Assembly (NCBI RefSeq): GCF_050908995.1
Contig: NC_135119.1
Coordinates: forward strand, 4,588,001 to 4,652,000
Source of the DNA: Andrena cerasifolii
Lineage: Eukaryota; Arthropoda; Insecta; Hymenoptera; Andrenidae
Length of the DNA stretch: 64,000 nucleotides
Reading direction: 5' to 3'
In this document: piece after piece, positions 34,268 to 46,549 of the stretch
How positions within the stretch are numbered: position 1 is the first letter of the stretch
How the letters are laid out: every line of letters starts with the position of its first letter
The notes under the pieces: model-generated
What the model saw: the letters and a program-made list of their open reading frames with translations, nothing else
The model's database searches: none
What the model was told of the DNA's origin: nothing
Made by a program: the position numbers and the translations under genes

Positions 34268-35165
34268 AAGGCAGATTTGAAGATTTAGCGTCCCTAGGCT
34301 AACAAGCGTCTGCTGCCCTTTCCGCGAAATATCATCAAATATTTTAATTTAAAAGAGTCGAGACCATTTCAAAATTAATTCAATATGGCAACTCGGATCT
34401 GAGTCATTGCTTATTCGTTACATGAAAAAAGTGAATTGTTTTTAAGTTGTCTCCAGCCTCTGTGCTTAAACCTTTTCCAATTTCTTTCGCTCAAAATAAG
34501 CTGTCCTGCAAAATTTACTGCTTCCCAAAATTTGTTTCTCCCCCAAATTAGTCGCTTCCCAAAATTTGTAGCTTCGCAAAATTTGACGCTTCCGAAATTT
34601 TCGACTTCCCCAAATTAGCCGCTTCCCAAAATTTGTCGCCTTCCAAAATTTTCCGTTCCCCGAAATTTTCCGCTTTCCAAAATTTTTTGCTTCCCAAAAT
34701 TTGACGCTTCCGAAATTTTCGACTTCCCCAAATTAGCCGCTTCCCAAAATTTGTCGCCTTCCAAAATTTTCCGTTCCCCGAAATTTTCCGCTTTCCAAAA
34801 TTTTTTGCTTCCCAAAATTTGTCGCTCCCCGAAATTGTTTGCTTCCCAAAATTTGTCGCTCCCCGAATTTTTCAGCTTCCAAGTTTTGTCGCTCCCCGAA
34901 ATTTTCGGCTTCCTAAAATTTGTCGCCCCCCGAAATTTTTCGCTTCCAAAAATTTGTCGCTTCCAAATTTCTACGCTCCCCCAAATTTGTCGCTTTCCAA
35001 AATCTTCCATCCCCCCAAATTTGTCGCTTCCCAAAATTTTCAGCTTCCTTCAATTTGTCGCTCCCCCAAATTTACTGCTTCCCAAAATTTGTCGCTCCCC
35101 GAAATTTTCCGCTTCCCAAAATTTGTCTCTCCCCGAAATTTTCCGCTCCCCCAGATTCACCCCAG
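34268..35165. mobile_element. hAT-like MITE carrying a minisatellite, copy 2
   Basis: The left ~230 bp aligns with 6394-6610 (GCTAACAAGCGTCTGCTGCC, AATATCATCAAATATTTTAA, CTTAAACCTTTTCCAATTTC). The left terminus is worn (GGCAGATTTGAAG) and the right terminus is lost. The interior is again a minisatellite, of diverged unit. Confidence 0.72.
34505..35155 (+). repeat. Minisatellite with higher-order unit, CCCAAAATTTGTCGCTYCCC / GAAATTTTCCGCTT
   Basis: The 16-17-bp core CCCAAAATTTGTCGCT alternates with CCCGAAATTTTCCGCT to give a ~33-bp dimer. A 120-bp block (about 34577-34700 and 34698-34825) is repeated almost exactly, showing a second amplification level. The core is shared with 6612-7415. Confidence 0.93.
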
Positions 35166-37454
35166 TGTGGATTCTGATTCTAGACTTTAAAGTTGAACTC
35201 GAAGTTGCTTTCGAGTGTTTTTGCTTTGATAAATATACAATGAAGTAATAAATTAAATAGGAACGGGCAAATATTACTCAAACGAAAACTGAATTAGTAG
35301 GGTAATATTTCGCGACTTGGGTTTAAAAATTATTTAAATACGTGTACAGTTAACAAAAATTATGTTTGCAAAAGCATAATTAATAAACCAAAAAAACATA
35401 TTTATTCCCCCTGATTATACAGACTGGTGCAAAATAAGACACCTGAGTTAGTCAGAAAAGTGGATTACTGTAATATATTTTAGTTCGGATACTGCATTCT
35501 GCTACGTTATTGATGTTACATCTGATAAATGCTCATCACCACTATTTTTGCAAGCTGGGGGCTTAATATGGCATTTTCTATCATAGTTTGCCACCTTTCT
35601 GACGATATAGTTTCAATTTTATTGTTGTTTTAATTGACAAATTATCTGCGCAGTGGAAAGTGGACGATTGATTCTTTCTACGCAATTGTACTGTGCAATA
35701 TATAGAAACAATTCCTGCACGTTTTTGTCACGTTTACCCATTCAAGACAGGTATAGTTCAAACGATCCCTCTTCACAACGGACACAGAACTGATAACATA
35801 AACCGCAATAAACAAACCTGGCGGGTAATTCAAAGGGGTCGTTTTATTATGTAGCAGCCTGTACGTTCCTTCAAATTAAAATTTCAGAAATAATACGATT
35901 TTCATTTTTAAAACTAAGTCGATTGCTCTTGAACGATTTGTTAAGAAATTATAAAAAAATTAATTGCCTAGTATGCATTAAATCATAAATTTACAGACTT
36001 TAAGAATTAATATTCAATATAAATGTCATGTCAGTAATGTGCCTAGAAGATCTGTTTAGAAAATTCATAACTTTTTTCGAAATTCTTGAACATTCTAGTG
36101 GAACTTAGTGAAAATAGACAAAAGATTTTAAAGCATTTGCTTCACAGCCTTTAGCAGAAATAATAAGAGCAACATCCGAACACCTACACTATTTTCAGCC
36201 CCTTTATTTTCGAAATTTCCACACCTTTCTAAAGACGAAGCAGTATGCTGCATTCAGAATCTACCGCAAAGTAAGCTTCGCTGAATCCATGCTAGCAGAA
36301 CTATTCAGGGTCAAAAGCAACAAACGTAAGTACGTATATAGGCGAAATCTCTTATTAGGAGTATCTCGATTTCCGTGTTCATAGGCTTCGCAGCAAGAAT
36401 AGCGTTCAGCGCGGCGAGATGCGGTGAACATACTTCACACGTTTGCCAGTTCCTAGTAACGCATGAGTAGATTAGCATGAACAATGTTCGTCGTGAAATG
36501 GTGTCGGATGGCGCCATTGTTGTGCCGTGGCAACCAAAAGAGGTCGGTAAATTTACACACGAACGTTACTTTTTTTCTCAAACTGCACGCGAGTCGGGCG
36601 GGAGGCAGATGCGCCCCCGCGAGCGAACAGCTGTACGATTGTCCATCTCGTTTCCATGTCCAGTCTTTAATCCTCGAAAAGCCCATCGAAAGATACGGGG
36701 ATAAGGATCGCGAAAGAGAAGAAAAAAAAAGGAAGAATAAAAAGAAGAAGAAGAAGAAGATAAAGAAGAATAAGGAGCGGGGGAGGAGTACAAAAGAAGA
36801 AAAAAATGAAGATAGGCGAATAGATAAGGATAGACGTAGGAAAGGGGTGACGTGGGTGGATGGGGGGGGGAGGTGAAGAGGGCGGCCGAAGAAAGAACCG
36901 AATCACCAAGGTGCCACGCGACCGTTCGGTGTCGGCAGTTGAAACGTAAAAAAATTGATTGAGAATCTTACCCCGTCATCGCCGCTTGAACATCTGGCCC
37001 TCCTGGCTATCGGCAGTAATCACCGCCAGTCAGGGAATAAAACGTTCTCGAATGTGATCCATTTAACGGATGTAATGCTCCCCGATACTGCCCAATTAGA
37101 GTGCTCCTTTTATTCGGCCAACCACGCCAAGCCCTTGATTAGTCGATTTGAAACATACATTACGAGCTTTCAAACGGTTCCTTCAATGTACCACACTGGG
37201 GTTTCGTGTGCGGTAATCACCGTTAAAAACGGGGCAGGCTTTTGTTGAGAAACGTGGCGTTGGGTTGCTTGGCAAAACTGACTGAGTCCACTTTTTTTAA
37301 AAAAAAATTGGAAGTTAATTTTGTCATGTTTCTACAATAATAGATGGATGATAATTTTATTCATAGGGGGCATACTCGTGTATTTTGCAGTGGCTTTCAA
37401 ATGGTACCGGATTTGTTGCAAGTGATTTAACTTAAAATTTCCATTTACCGAAAA
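35166..37454. other. No gene seen; purine-rich microsatellite inside
   Basis: The part 35166-36450 is AT-rich and unique. The part 36560-37240 is GC-richer and contains an AAG/AAAG-rich stretch (36716-36790) followed by a G run near 36863. A CpG-rich, purine-biased block like this could be a promoter-proximal or 5' untranslated region, but I see no supporting coding exon. Confidence 0.4.
36716..36790 (+). repeat. Imperfect AAG/AGAA microsatellite
   Basis: Purine-only tract with AAGAAGAAGAAGAAGA at its core. The Lys/Glu-rich and Phe/Leu-rich frames over it are repeat artefacts. Confidence 0.85.
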
Positions 37455-37742
37455 TTAACCCTTAACTGGTATCCTGGGGTAGCTCGTGACCCCAAGCACC
37501 CAAAGTTCGATGTACAATTTTCGGTTGTCTAAGTTGGTAAACTGAATTTCTAATTAATTTTATAATAATAGTTTAACTTTCTAGGTTTCTATTATTTTCT
37601 ACATTACCTAAGAAGAAAATATTCGTAGTGGTTGCTCTAGTGTCGACTTTACAAATTTCTGTGCCCTTTTTTATTTGGGGTCTGCCACGACCCCAGTATA
37701 CCAGTCACGTTTGCCAAAAACAGTATACCAGTTAAGGGTTAA
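37455..37742. mobile_element. TTAA element, piggyBac-like (TTAACCCTTAACTGGTAT)
   Basis: TTAACCCTTAACTGGTAT and ATACCAGTTAAGGGTTAA are exact inverses at the ends. The left sub-end has CCTGGGGTAGCTCGTGACCC (then CA) and the right has its partner CCACGACCCCAG. CAGTATACCAG is repeated at the right end. Length is 288 bp, AT-rich and non-coding. Confidence 0.88.
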
Positions 37743-38412
37743 GAAATATAGACTTGGCAGGTTTAACCAACAAGCCAACGCTAAGGAGGACTTCTGTAAT
37801 TGATGTCAGGTGCAATCAGTGATGGACCTAACTGATTCAATACTTACCCACGATTTTCAAACAATTTGATAATACTTAAGACATTAAAAGATAACGAATT
37901 TGGCGTCGACGTGTGAGCTGTGATTACTAGGTGATATCACTTTCATGATAACAATGACTGTGTCGATACTATCATAAAGAGAATTAGAATTGTTAAGTAT
38001 TTTGCGAGTACAAAGAATCAGTCGACAATTATTGGCTAGCAAGTAATCACAGATTTAATTATAGAGAAGTTATTCTGTAGTTATACTGAAGAAGTTATTC
38101 AGGTGGCTTGTCTTACGTGACTCACCCTGTATAATTGTTTCTTTCCTTATATCGTGTAATAAAGGCCATTAATAATAATAATATTTAATATATTCACACG
38201 TACTTTTGATAAAATAATGCTTTGTTGTTAGGAATTGGTATTAATTGCATTATTAATCGCAACACTATATTCATGAGTATGTATCATGTTTTGGACCAGC
38301 TAGAGAGACTTGCTGTTTAATCAGGGAACTGTGTTTATACTTAAAACTATGGTTCATGAGTTTCTGAATAATTTTACCAACGCACAATGAAAACAACCCT
38401 TTCATTTCCTAA

Positions 38413-38673
38413 TTAACCCTCGGTTGTCACACTGGGTCAAATTGACCCTGCAATTTTTTAAGCAAAAGACTTTTCGTCCGAACTCTTATTGCTTCAAATT
38501 TTTTTTTAAGCATGATGACACTTTAAATGTCAACTTTCAACGATGGGCATATATTCTACAATGTTCAAACTTTATCTCAGAATTTTTGAGACCTAATTTA
38601 ACAATTACTTTTTAAATAACAACTGATTGAAAATTCGCAAGGTCAAATTGACCCAGCGTGAACCGAGGGTTAA
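38413..38673. mobile_element. TTAA element, piggyBac-like (TTAACCCTCGGTT)
   Basis: TTAACCCTCGGTT and AACCGAGGGTTAA are exact inverses. The sub-ends carry CTGGGTCAAATTGACCC and GGTCAAATTGACCCAG, a palindromic box like those I recall from piggyBac-type MITEs. Length is 261 bp. Confidence 0.9.
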
Positions 38674-41600
38674 GAAGAGTTTTTGATTTTGAAGTAGTAA
38701 ATTACTCGAACGCGTGGGATGATTAAATGGGGAAAAAGGAAGACTTGTCACAGTTGTAACTTAATTTTTGCAATTCTTTGTAAGAAATTTTTGAGAAATT
38801 ATAATTTAAAATATGCTATCCAACATGAGGAACACAAATATGAAAGTACTTCAAACTTGCAACTTTCTTCTTTGGAAAACCTTCATTCTGAGTGGTTCAA
38901 ATAATTATTACATATCTTTCTACACATTTGATTTCTTATATAAATTAGAGAACTTGAGCATTTCATTTGTAAGCTATCAAAAATTAGAAAAGTAACGCTT
39001 TTTCTGTAAAATGAGATTTAATATTTTCTCCGTGTGTGTAGTTAAATTATTTTTCAGGTTTTTCTGTTACTTATGGCATGATTAATTGATTGATAATTCA
39101 CGGACTAATATTAACCCTTCCTATATGCAATTCAAGTCTCTTTCATGCAAATTTACGAATGAACAACCTACTGGGTGGTATGGTACCCAATTTTATTACT
39201 TTGCTGTGGCCCCTTGGGGCGCACTGCATTATTCAAGATGTCTTCGTGCACTTTATTCATTCATACAGTAAATACCGTAACATGTATAATATATGTATAA
39301 TAAACAGTAGTAGGATCAAGTTTATAGCATGTTATCATGTCAATCCATAAGTAATGTCTCTTGGCTTCGTTCCAATTAATGGAACATTTATCATGTTCAA
39401 TTAAAAAAGTACTTCAATACAGGTACCTTTGTCACACTATTTTTTCTTCGATCTGTAGCCAGTATTAGAAGCGTTAGCAGTTTATATTTTCACCAGAAAA
39501 AAGATTAAAAAATGAAAGCTATTGAAATTTATTTGTGTTTTTGAACGGTACCTGAATTTAAAAGCCTTAACAGTGGGTAAAGGTGTCGAAAACATTTTTG
39601 AAATTTAAAAAGTGTCAGTGGTAGTTACCAATATTTTCAGTATTTTCTTAATCTCTTTAAAATAGGAAAGTGGAGTTGTTCGACAAATATTGGTAACAAA
39701 GTTTCGTGCGATTTAATTCTAGGCCTAAGTGCACAAAAAATATCTAAGTGATTTAATTATACTAATAGTAATATTAGGGGCGTGCGGTTACCCGAAGTTA
39801 CGGGACCCGATAAAAATTTTTGCATCTGATCATGCTGCAAAATCACAACTTAAAAGTTTTCGGGTACCCCTAAGTGTTCATATATTGTTACAAATATTAC
39901 AGTGTATAGTTTAATGTCTATAGATTTCTATAAAAAAAAAAGTTTTCAAAAATATGTACAAGTTTTTTTTTTAAATTATAGAACCTTAGGTGGGCCTTAT
40001 TACCCGAACTTAACCTAGTTGCAGGAACTAAAAATTATGTTGCACTGGCAACAACGCCTACAAAACAAAATGTTGTTGAAGCCCTATGTTTAGATCGCCT
40101 ATTTCTCCGTTTACCGAGAATACCGAGTACTAGGGTTAGTCTGTTGTTGCTCTCATGCCTCACAGATAATAGCTCATTCGTATTTGCTGAGTTATGATAG
40201 GTGTCACTTATGTGAGACATTTGAACCAACGCTAACCTGCTACAGTTGGCGTTTACTCAACAACATGCCTGCCTGACTGCTTGCAACCTTTTCGAGGAAC
40301 CAACCCTTGTTAATGAATCATAAAGGAATGCTCTTCCAGCACGACAAAACCGAACATACATTAGTATACAAAAATCGATACCGAAAAAAATTAAACATGA
40401 TTAGGATCTGATTCCACGTCCATTATATTCTCTCAATCTTCTACTAACGTCTTATCTTCGTTCTGCTTCCTAAAATAATGATTTAAGTAGCAAAAAATTG
40501 ATTGAGTTTTAAATTAATTTTTGCACTCAAAGCAGTAAGAATCTTTCGATTCAAGATTCGAGAAAATTTTGAATATAGATGCATCTTATTTTTAATAACG
40601 TTACATATTGGTATTTTTACGCAAAACTCGAGTTTCTAGAAGGATATTACTGAAGGTGTGACTTAACATGATGTTGATATTAAGACCGTGCTCAAGAAAT
40701 GTAGAAATCTGTAAACACTTCGGAAACAGTAAAATGAATGAGCTAAGAGATTGTTAAATTTCGGTTGTGGTTTCACGCGAACTACCAGAAATGCGATACT
40801 TTTCTCAAATTGCACAGCTATGAAAATATTCATCGAGTGTTGCGTAACCCATTCATAGGGAGGGTTGCTTTTATCAAGAAAAACAAGATTCCTTCGTGGA
40901 ACCCAGCACGTGCTCAAGTGGATATCACCCTCTTTTCATTCCACCGACGTAGGCCCCTTACCCCTTTCAGGTAACTGCCAGCATCTGTGTTTCGCGTACA
41001 GTTCTTAGGAAATTATTAAGCATCGATAGTGAAAAAGACTGCAGCTTTTTAATTTTCGTTTAGAAAAAATGTCGACTTCGTATCAATTACCTAACAGCAT
41101 TTTTAATAAATTCGTTAAACTAAAATTTTGTTGACATTAACACAAATATAATACAATAAAAGGGGAATATAGTAATAAATACTTTTGTAGATACTGGAGT
41201 CATAAAAAGACACTTTTAAAATGGAAATGGTTAAACTAAGGTGTAGCAAAAATTTGAAGGAGAAAGTAATCTCAAATAAAACGCAATTACAATTATTCTG
41301 AGTAGATAGAAAAAAGGACTTAACTACCAACATTGTCGATTCACGGATATAAGTGTTAGGATTAAAATTAATTTATAAGCTACCAACTTCCTAGTACTTT
41401 CGTATAAAAAAAATCACAAAGATTGCAGCTTTGTATGTACAAAAATTATCAAAAACTGTTTATCGATGCCTATTAATCTAGTTATTATGCATTAGAATCC
41501 GCAGAAACATTTTACGAACCTGAACGTATATTTATCTGAAAAGGTATCCAGTCACATCAAAGACGGCTATTTATAAACATTTATTGTAAACTTAATACTT

Positions 41601-42600
41601 CTATTTTGCTAATTCTAATAAGCGAGTTATTTTTAATCCATTTTTAAAAAATAAATATATTTAAAATATGTATAATTGTTTATAAATATAACATTTTGTA
41701 CAGTTTCAAGTACCTACTTATAATTTTTTTTTATAATACGCAGTCGAAATTATATATAATATCTTGAATTAACAATAAAAGTGTCCATAATCGTATACAG
41801 TACATTTTATCTTATCTTATATTTTAATTACATTTCATTATACCGAGGCTGTACCGAAATTCTCGCGTGACGGACATAGATGGCATCTATTCAGGAAAAA
41901 TACCTCCGGAGTAGAAAATGTTATCGACGATCTTGAAAAATCGAAAACAGGTAGCGGCAGAGCCTTTCTTCTTCATCGGTCTACTAATTACGAGATAATT
42001 GTATTAATGGTCCATCAAATAGTCGGCTACTACAAAGACTGGACACGAAGCTGAGTATCTGCGTCTGTGGGATAGTTCGATGAGGGGGTTGGAGTTCCAT
42101 TCAACGACTCCAAATGCAACCGACTAGCTCACTTTTCAGTTTCTCCTGTCTTCCACTTCTACAAAAAAATCCAATTCCCCCTGTTTTCGTTGCAGAGGTT
42201 TCAAACATCTCTTCCAATGGCCACATTAGACCGAAGAATTTAGCTTATGTTTATCATTTAGAGGAGATTGGACGATATCATTGAAATCACTGGGATGCGT
42301 ATAAAAATCTTGAAAAAATTCAATTCGTGTAACTTTTATTCTGGTATTTACAAGTACTTACTAAGTAATTTGCTTTGCAATCTATGCTAGTATTATATAA
42401 AATGTATACATCAGTAATCTTCTACATGTAAAGTAGAACATGAAAAATATTTCAGTTGGTACACACTTAAAGAATTAAGAAAATAAAAAATATATAAAAA
42501 TTGTTTTTCTTTGTTTAAGTTTTTTTATGGGGATACAATTTAACAGTTTGCTTAGACGCTATAGTGCTAAAGTCACTAAAAAATAATTCTTTCTTGTACT
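38674..42600. other. No gene seen; mostly unique AT-rich DNA
   Basis: A lone TTAACCCTTCC (39111) followed by CTGGGTGGTATGGTACCCA (39168-39186) looks like one end of a further TTAACCCT element with the other end missing. Around 39773-39872, TTAGGGGCGTGCGGTTACCC and GGGTACCCCTAAG give a weak inverted pair. The part 41100-41830 is very AT-rich. No coding exon was recognised. Confidence 0.45.
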
Positions 42601-42851
42601 AAAATTTCGATGGTGATATACTACGAATGCCTGCAAAGTTTTAGTTTTACTATTCGTACATACGTGGCGGATCATTTCTCGATTAATTGTGTATTTTCCC
42701 GAACGGCAGCGGCTTTTGGTCGTTTTCGTAAAGAAGCGCGAGTGGCTGATTTCAAGTCGGTCGGATTTGTGGTTAGGGTTTATATTTATTGACGACTGGG
42801 AAATTTTTTTCACCCCCTCGAGTTAATTTTTTTTTTAAATTTAAATTTTGA

Positions 42852-43415
42852 GTTGGCCTGGGTGCAGGATAGTTGTCTTTTGATTAACCAAACAACGGAA
42901 AAACAAATTTGGAAAAATATTCATGTCTGCAGGTTCCTTTTTCTTCTAAAAATGATTATATAATCATACTACATAGGCGAAAATTTAAATCTGAATTTTC
43001 CGTTGGCCTGGGTGCGGGATAGTTGTCTTTTGATTAAATAAACACAATTGTAAAATCTTTTTGGAAAATTTGATTCATGTCTGCAGGTTCCTTTTTCTCC
43101 TAAAAATGATTATATAATCATACTATATAGGCGAAAATTTAAATCTGCATTTTCCGTTGGCCTGGGTGCGGGATAGTTGTCTTTTGATTAACTAAACAAC
43201 GGCAAAACAAATTTGGAAAAATATTCATGTCTGCAGGTTCTTTTTTCTTCTAAAAATGATTATATGAATATTTAGGAAAAAAAGTAACCTGCAGACATGA
43301 ATATTTTTCCAATTTTTTTTTGACAGTTGTGTTTGGTTAATCAAAAGACAACTATCCCGCACCCAGGCCAACTGAAAATTCAAATTTAAATTTTCGCCTA
43401 TACAGTATCGCTCCG
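42852..43415 (+). repeat. ~150-bp satellite, ~2.75 direct units capped by an inverted unit
   Basis: GTTGGCCTGGGTGC recurs at 42852, 43002 and 43156 (spacing 150 and 154) with ATTCATGTCTGCAGGTTC and GATTATATAATCATACTA in each unit. The third unit is cut at about 43265, and a complete unit follows in inverse orientation, ending GCACCCAGGCCAAC near 43372. Confidence 0.92.
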
Positions 43416-44040
43416 CCCTACTACGACACGTCTGCAAAGTTTCAAGACAATTGGATAGATGGAAGTGGGTTAAATTTGAGCTGCCAGATTTGAACCATAC
43501 AAACAAACAAACAAACAGAGGATCGAAGCTGAATAAAATCGTTTAACCCTCGAGCGGGCGCGCTTTGTGAACTCCGTTCACCGATCTGCGTATTTCCTTC
43601 ATTAGGTCTCGGTAAGACAAACATTCTCTCCACGCGATCGTGGTGTGTTTCAAGAACCCTATGATGCTTATGCCAGTTGATTTTCATTTTTGATGTTAAA
43701 AGTGTTTTACATATACTATTTTTGTGTTTTTAAATACATTTACTGCATTTTTGGATACATTGCTAATATTTTCCCATCGCATTTAATTTAAGTTACCACT
43801 GTCAACAGAGAAACCGTTTCTGAACTGTAATATATAAGGGAGCTAAAATGATTATTTTCAACTGACGAACTGAGTTCACGACGCGCCTGCTCGTGTACCT
43901 CTCATCGAGCCTGACGAATAAAGTGTGAGCAATCGCTTTTTCTTAATATTTTACAAGGAATTGCTTAAATTCCTGCGAATAAAAACACAAGCATTTACTT
44001 TATCTTGTAGGAATACCTAAACTGCCTAGGAATTGCTTAA

Positions 44041-44315
44041 AGGAATCGCTTTTCCTTAATTTTTTAAGGAATTGCTTAAAGGAATCGCTTTTCCTTAATT
44101 TTTTAAGGAATTGCTTAAAGGAATCGCTTTTCCTTAATTTTTTAAGGAATTGCTTAAAGGAATCGCTTTTCCTTAATTTTTTAAGGAATTGCTTAAAGGA
44201 ATCGATTTTCCTTAATTTTTTTAAGGAATTGCTTAAAGGAATCGCTTTTCCTTAATTTTTTAAGGAATTCCTTAAAGGAATCGCTTTTCCTTAATTTTTT
44301 AAGGAATTCCTTACA
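44041..44315 (+). repeat. 39-bp satellite rich in TTAAGGAATT, seven units
   Basis: AGGAATCGCTTTTCCTTAAT starts units at 44041, 44080, 44119, 44158, 44197, 44237 and 44276. Each unit contains CCTTAATTTTTTAAGG, a 16-base hairpin. Looser copies of the same motif (AAGGAATTGC) occur at 43955-44035 and again at 45005-45050, on the other side of a ~650-bp spacer. Confidence 0.93.
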
Positions 44316-45611
44316 ATCGAATGAATAAAAGAAGCAATTGCTTTCGCTAAAGAAGCAATTCCTTAAGAATTTTTAAGACTGCCGTACCCCAAGCTAACAT
44401 TTGCTTAAACGACCAATTTACTTCATCAGTATGTATTAGAGAGAAAGCGTATGAATAAATGGTACATGAAGCTCTTTAAACGATAATTAATTGCAGACGT
44501 TTTACATTCATATATGTATTATACAGGGTGTAACAAAAATGTTTCCTACTTAAAAGGGGTGATTTGGGGAGTGATTGCAAACGATTGCGAGCCGCGGTTC
44601 CACGCCCGCGCGTCTCGGCTCACGGGCGGCCTACAAGCGTATTTGGGTAACTTCTCGATGGTCAGCGTTTCTCCATGAAAAGTTTCCTTTTCTGCATGCT
44701 ACAGTCGTAATTTTGTTTACGCTGCAATAACGTATGGAAATGGCGCACTTCTTAAACGTTTTACCGGAAAGAAAAATTTTATAATGTGCGAAAGAAATGG
44801 AAAAATTGAAGATTTTCGAAAATTATATCTGCAAAGGCGGGCGCGAGTCAGGAGCACTGAACGCGAGCGAGCAGGGGTAGCCCGAGAGAGAGTGAGAACA
44901 TTACCGGCAGTCACAGCTACCTTTTACTTATACGGTCTAGCAAAGCCAGCAATTCCTTACGATTTTTATTCATATGAAAATAAGAAATTCCTTTTTTTGT
45001 TTAAGTAATTCCTTTTTAAGCAATTGATTAGGCTAATAAGGAATTGCTTAGTTTTTATTAGAGATCCCTATTTCACGTGTATTTAAATACACGTGAATTT
45101 AGATACACGTGTATTTATAAATACACGTATATTAACGTATCCGTATTTTGATTCGTCTGATTTTTAATATCTATAGATATCCCAGAACTCTGGGGGATTG
45201 CGAAATTCATAAAAGAATTAATGTATTTAAATATATTTACTAGAATAATATGCGGAAAGTATGGTTTTACAAATTTTCAGATTGTAACTAATAACACAAT
45301 TATAAAATTAACAAGATTTATTTAATCGATTACCTATTTTGATACAAAAAATTAAGGCATTACTGGTAATAAGCGAGCTTCTTTTTAGACGCAACGATAG
45401 TCCTTAAAATTGAAAAACATCACTCGGTTTTATTACACTTATCGCTTAAGTGACCACCATTGCCCATTCTCCCGTAGTTAATGCCCAATTCTGATCAAAA
45501 TACACAAATACGTTGATACACGTGTATTTAAATACACGTGGAATAGTGCACGGGTACCCGTGTACTAAAAGCTACACGGATCGAGGTGCGGATATATGTA
45601 ATACACGTGTA

Positions 45612-46549
45612 GGGGAAATATGGACAAAACCGGGTACCTGGGTAAAACCGGGACGTGCTATTATTTTTAAAATGGCCTTAAATTTTCCCGCGTCGTTGCA
45701 GCCACATATTGTCACGATGTGCATTGTTCCATCAACAAAAGACGATCGTCTTACAATCGTGCATAGTGAGGTTATATCGTCTGGTGTGTTTTGGAAGGCT
45801 ATGATCTAATTTTCGATACTTAAAGAACCTACAATACTTTTGACAGTGTTCAGGTAAGTACTTTCTTGTGTGAATTAAGTTAATTGTTGCATATTAAAGT
45901 GTAAATAACTAAGACAGTTTGTTTGTATTTCGCCATGGTATTGTTGATAATCCGTAATATTTACAAAATTGTATGCTGGGGTAAAACCGTACGGGGTAAT
46001 ATCGGGTACCCGATTTTGGACAAAATGTGTATAACAAAGAAACGAAAGAGAGGAAGTTATCAAAATTGAACTAATCTTAATAAAGGGCTACGACTAAAGA
46101 GGAAGAAAGCCAGAAAATTAAATAAAATACCGAAAGATAATGAGAACAGTGGTGACGAAGACATTTGCATTTATGTCCAAGAATCATATGGTTCATCCAA
46201 ATTGAATGAAGGGTGGGTGCAGTGTACAGCTTGTTGTAAGTGGGCTCACGAAGGCTGCACTGGTTGGGGGACTGAAGAATTGGACGAATTCCGTTGCTAT
46301 AGGTGCTAGGGCCAGTTTTTAGTATGGTACCCGGTTTTACCCAGGCCATGGGGTAAAACCGTAAAAACGGACCAAATTTTAAATCATAATTTTTTTGTAT
46401 TTCTTATTGTTTTAAATCAAATGGATTTATACTATTAATTAATAAAGAGTTTAGTCTAATGAACCCTACTTTCAATTTCTTTTTTACATTAATAATGTCA
46501 AAGTTATGAGCTTTCATCCTTAGCGTCCCGGTTTTACCCATATTTCCCC
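45612..46549 (+). mobile_element. Pogo-like (Tc1/mariner superfamily) element nested in the hAT element
   Basis: The termini are GGGGAAATATGGACAAAACC and the inverse GGGGAAATATGGGTAAAACC, each bordered by TA (45610-45611; 46550-46551). The box GGTAAAACCG or its inverse recurs near both ends and at about 45980 and 46340. TA targets and the transposase tail at 46082-46309 support a pogo/Tigger-type source. At 938 bp it is an internal-deletion derivative. Confidence 0.82.
46020..46309 (+). pseudogene. Pogo/Tigger-like transposase C-terminal tail with PHD-like finger
   Basis: The clean part of the frame runs 46082-46309. A basic stretch (KRKKARKLNK), an acidic stretch (NENSGDEDICIY) and then WVQCTACCKWAHEGC followed by DEFRCYRC and a stop. 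The spacing C-x2-C, W-x-H-x2-C and C-x2-C is the PHD-like zinc finger that closes many pogo/Tigger-type transposases in insects, where it follows the DDE domain. Upstream (46020-46081) a KRKR/Glu-rich stretch continues in another frame, so a frameshift is present. The catalytic domain and N-terminal helix-turn-helix are absent. The family call is from the motif order and the TA-flanked termini. A stand-alone host PHD finger is less likely because the fragment sits inside transposon ends. Confidence 0.75.

Noticed and set aside
44522..44560. Transposon end TACAGGGTGTAACAAAAATG
   Set aside because: It resembles a known type of MITE end but no inverse partner was found within the window.
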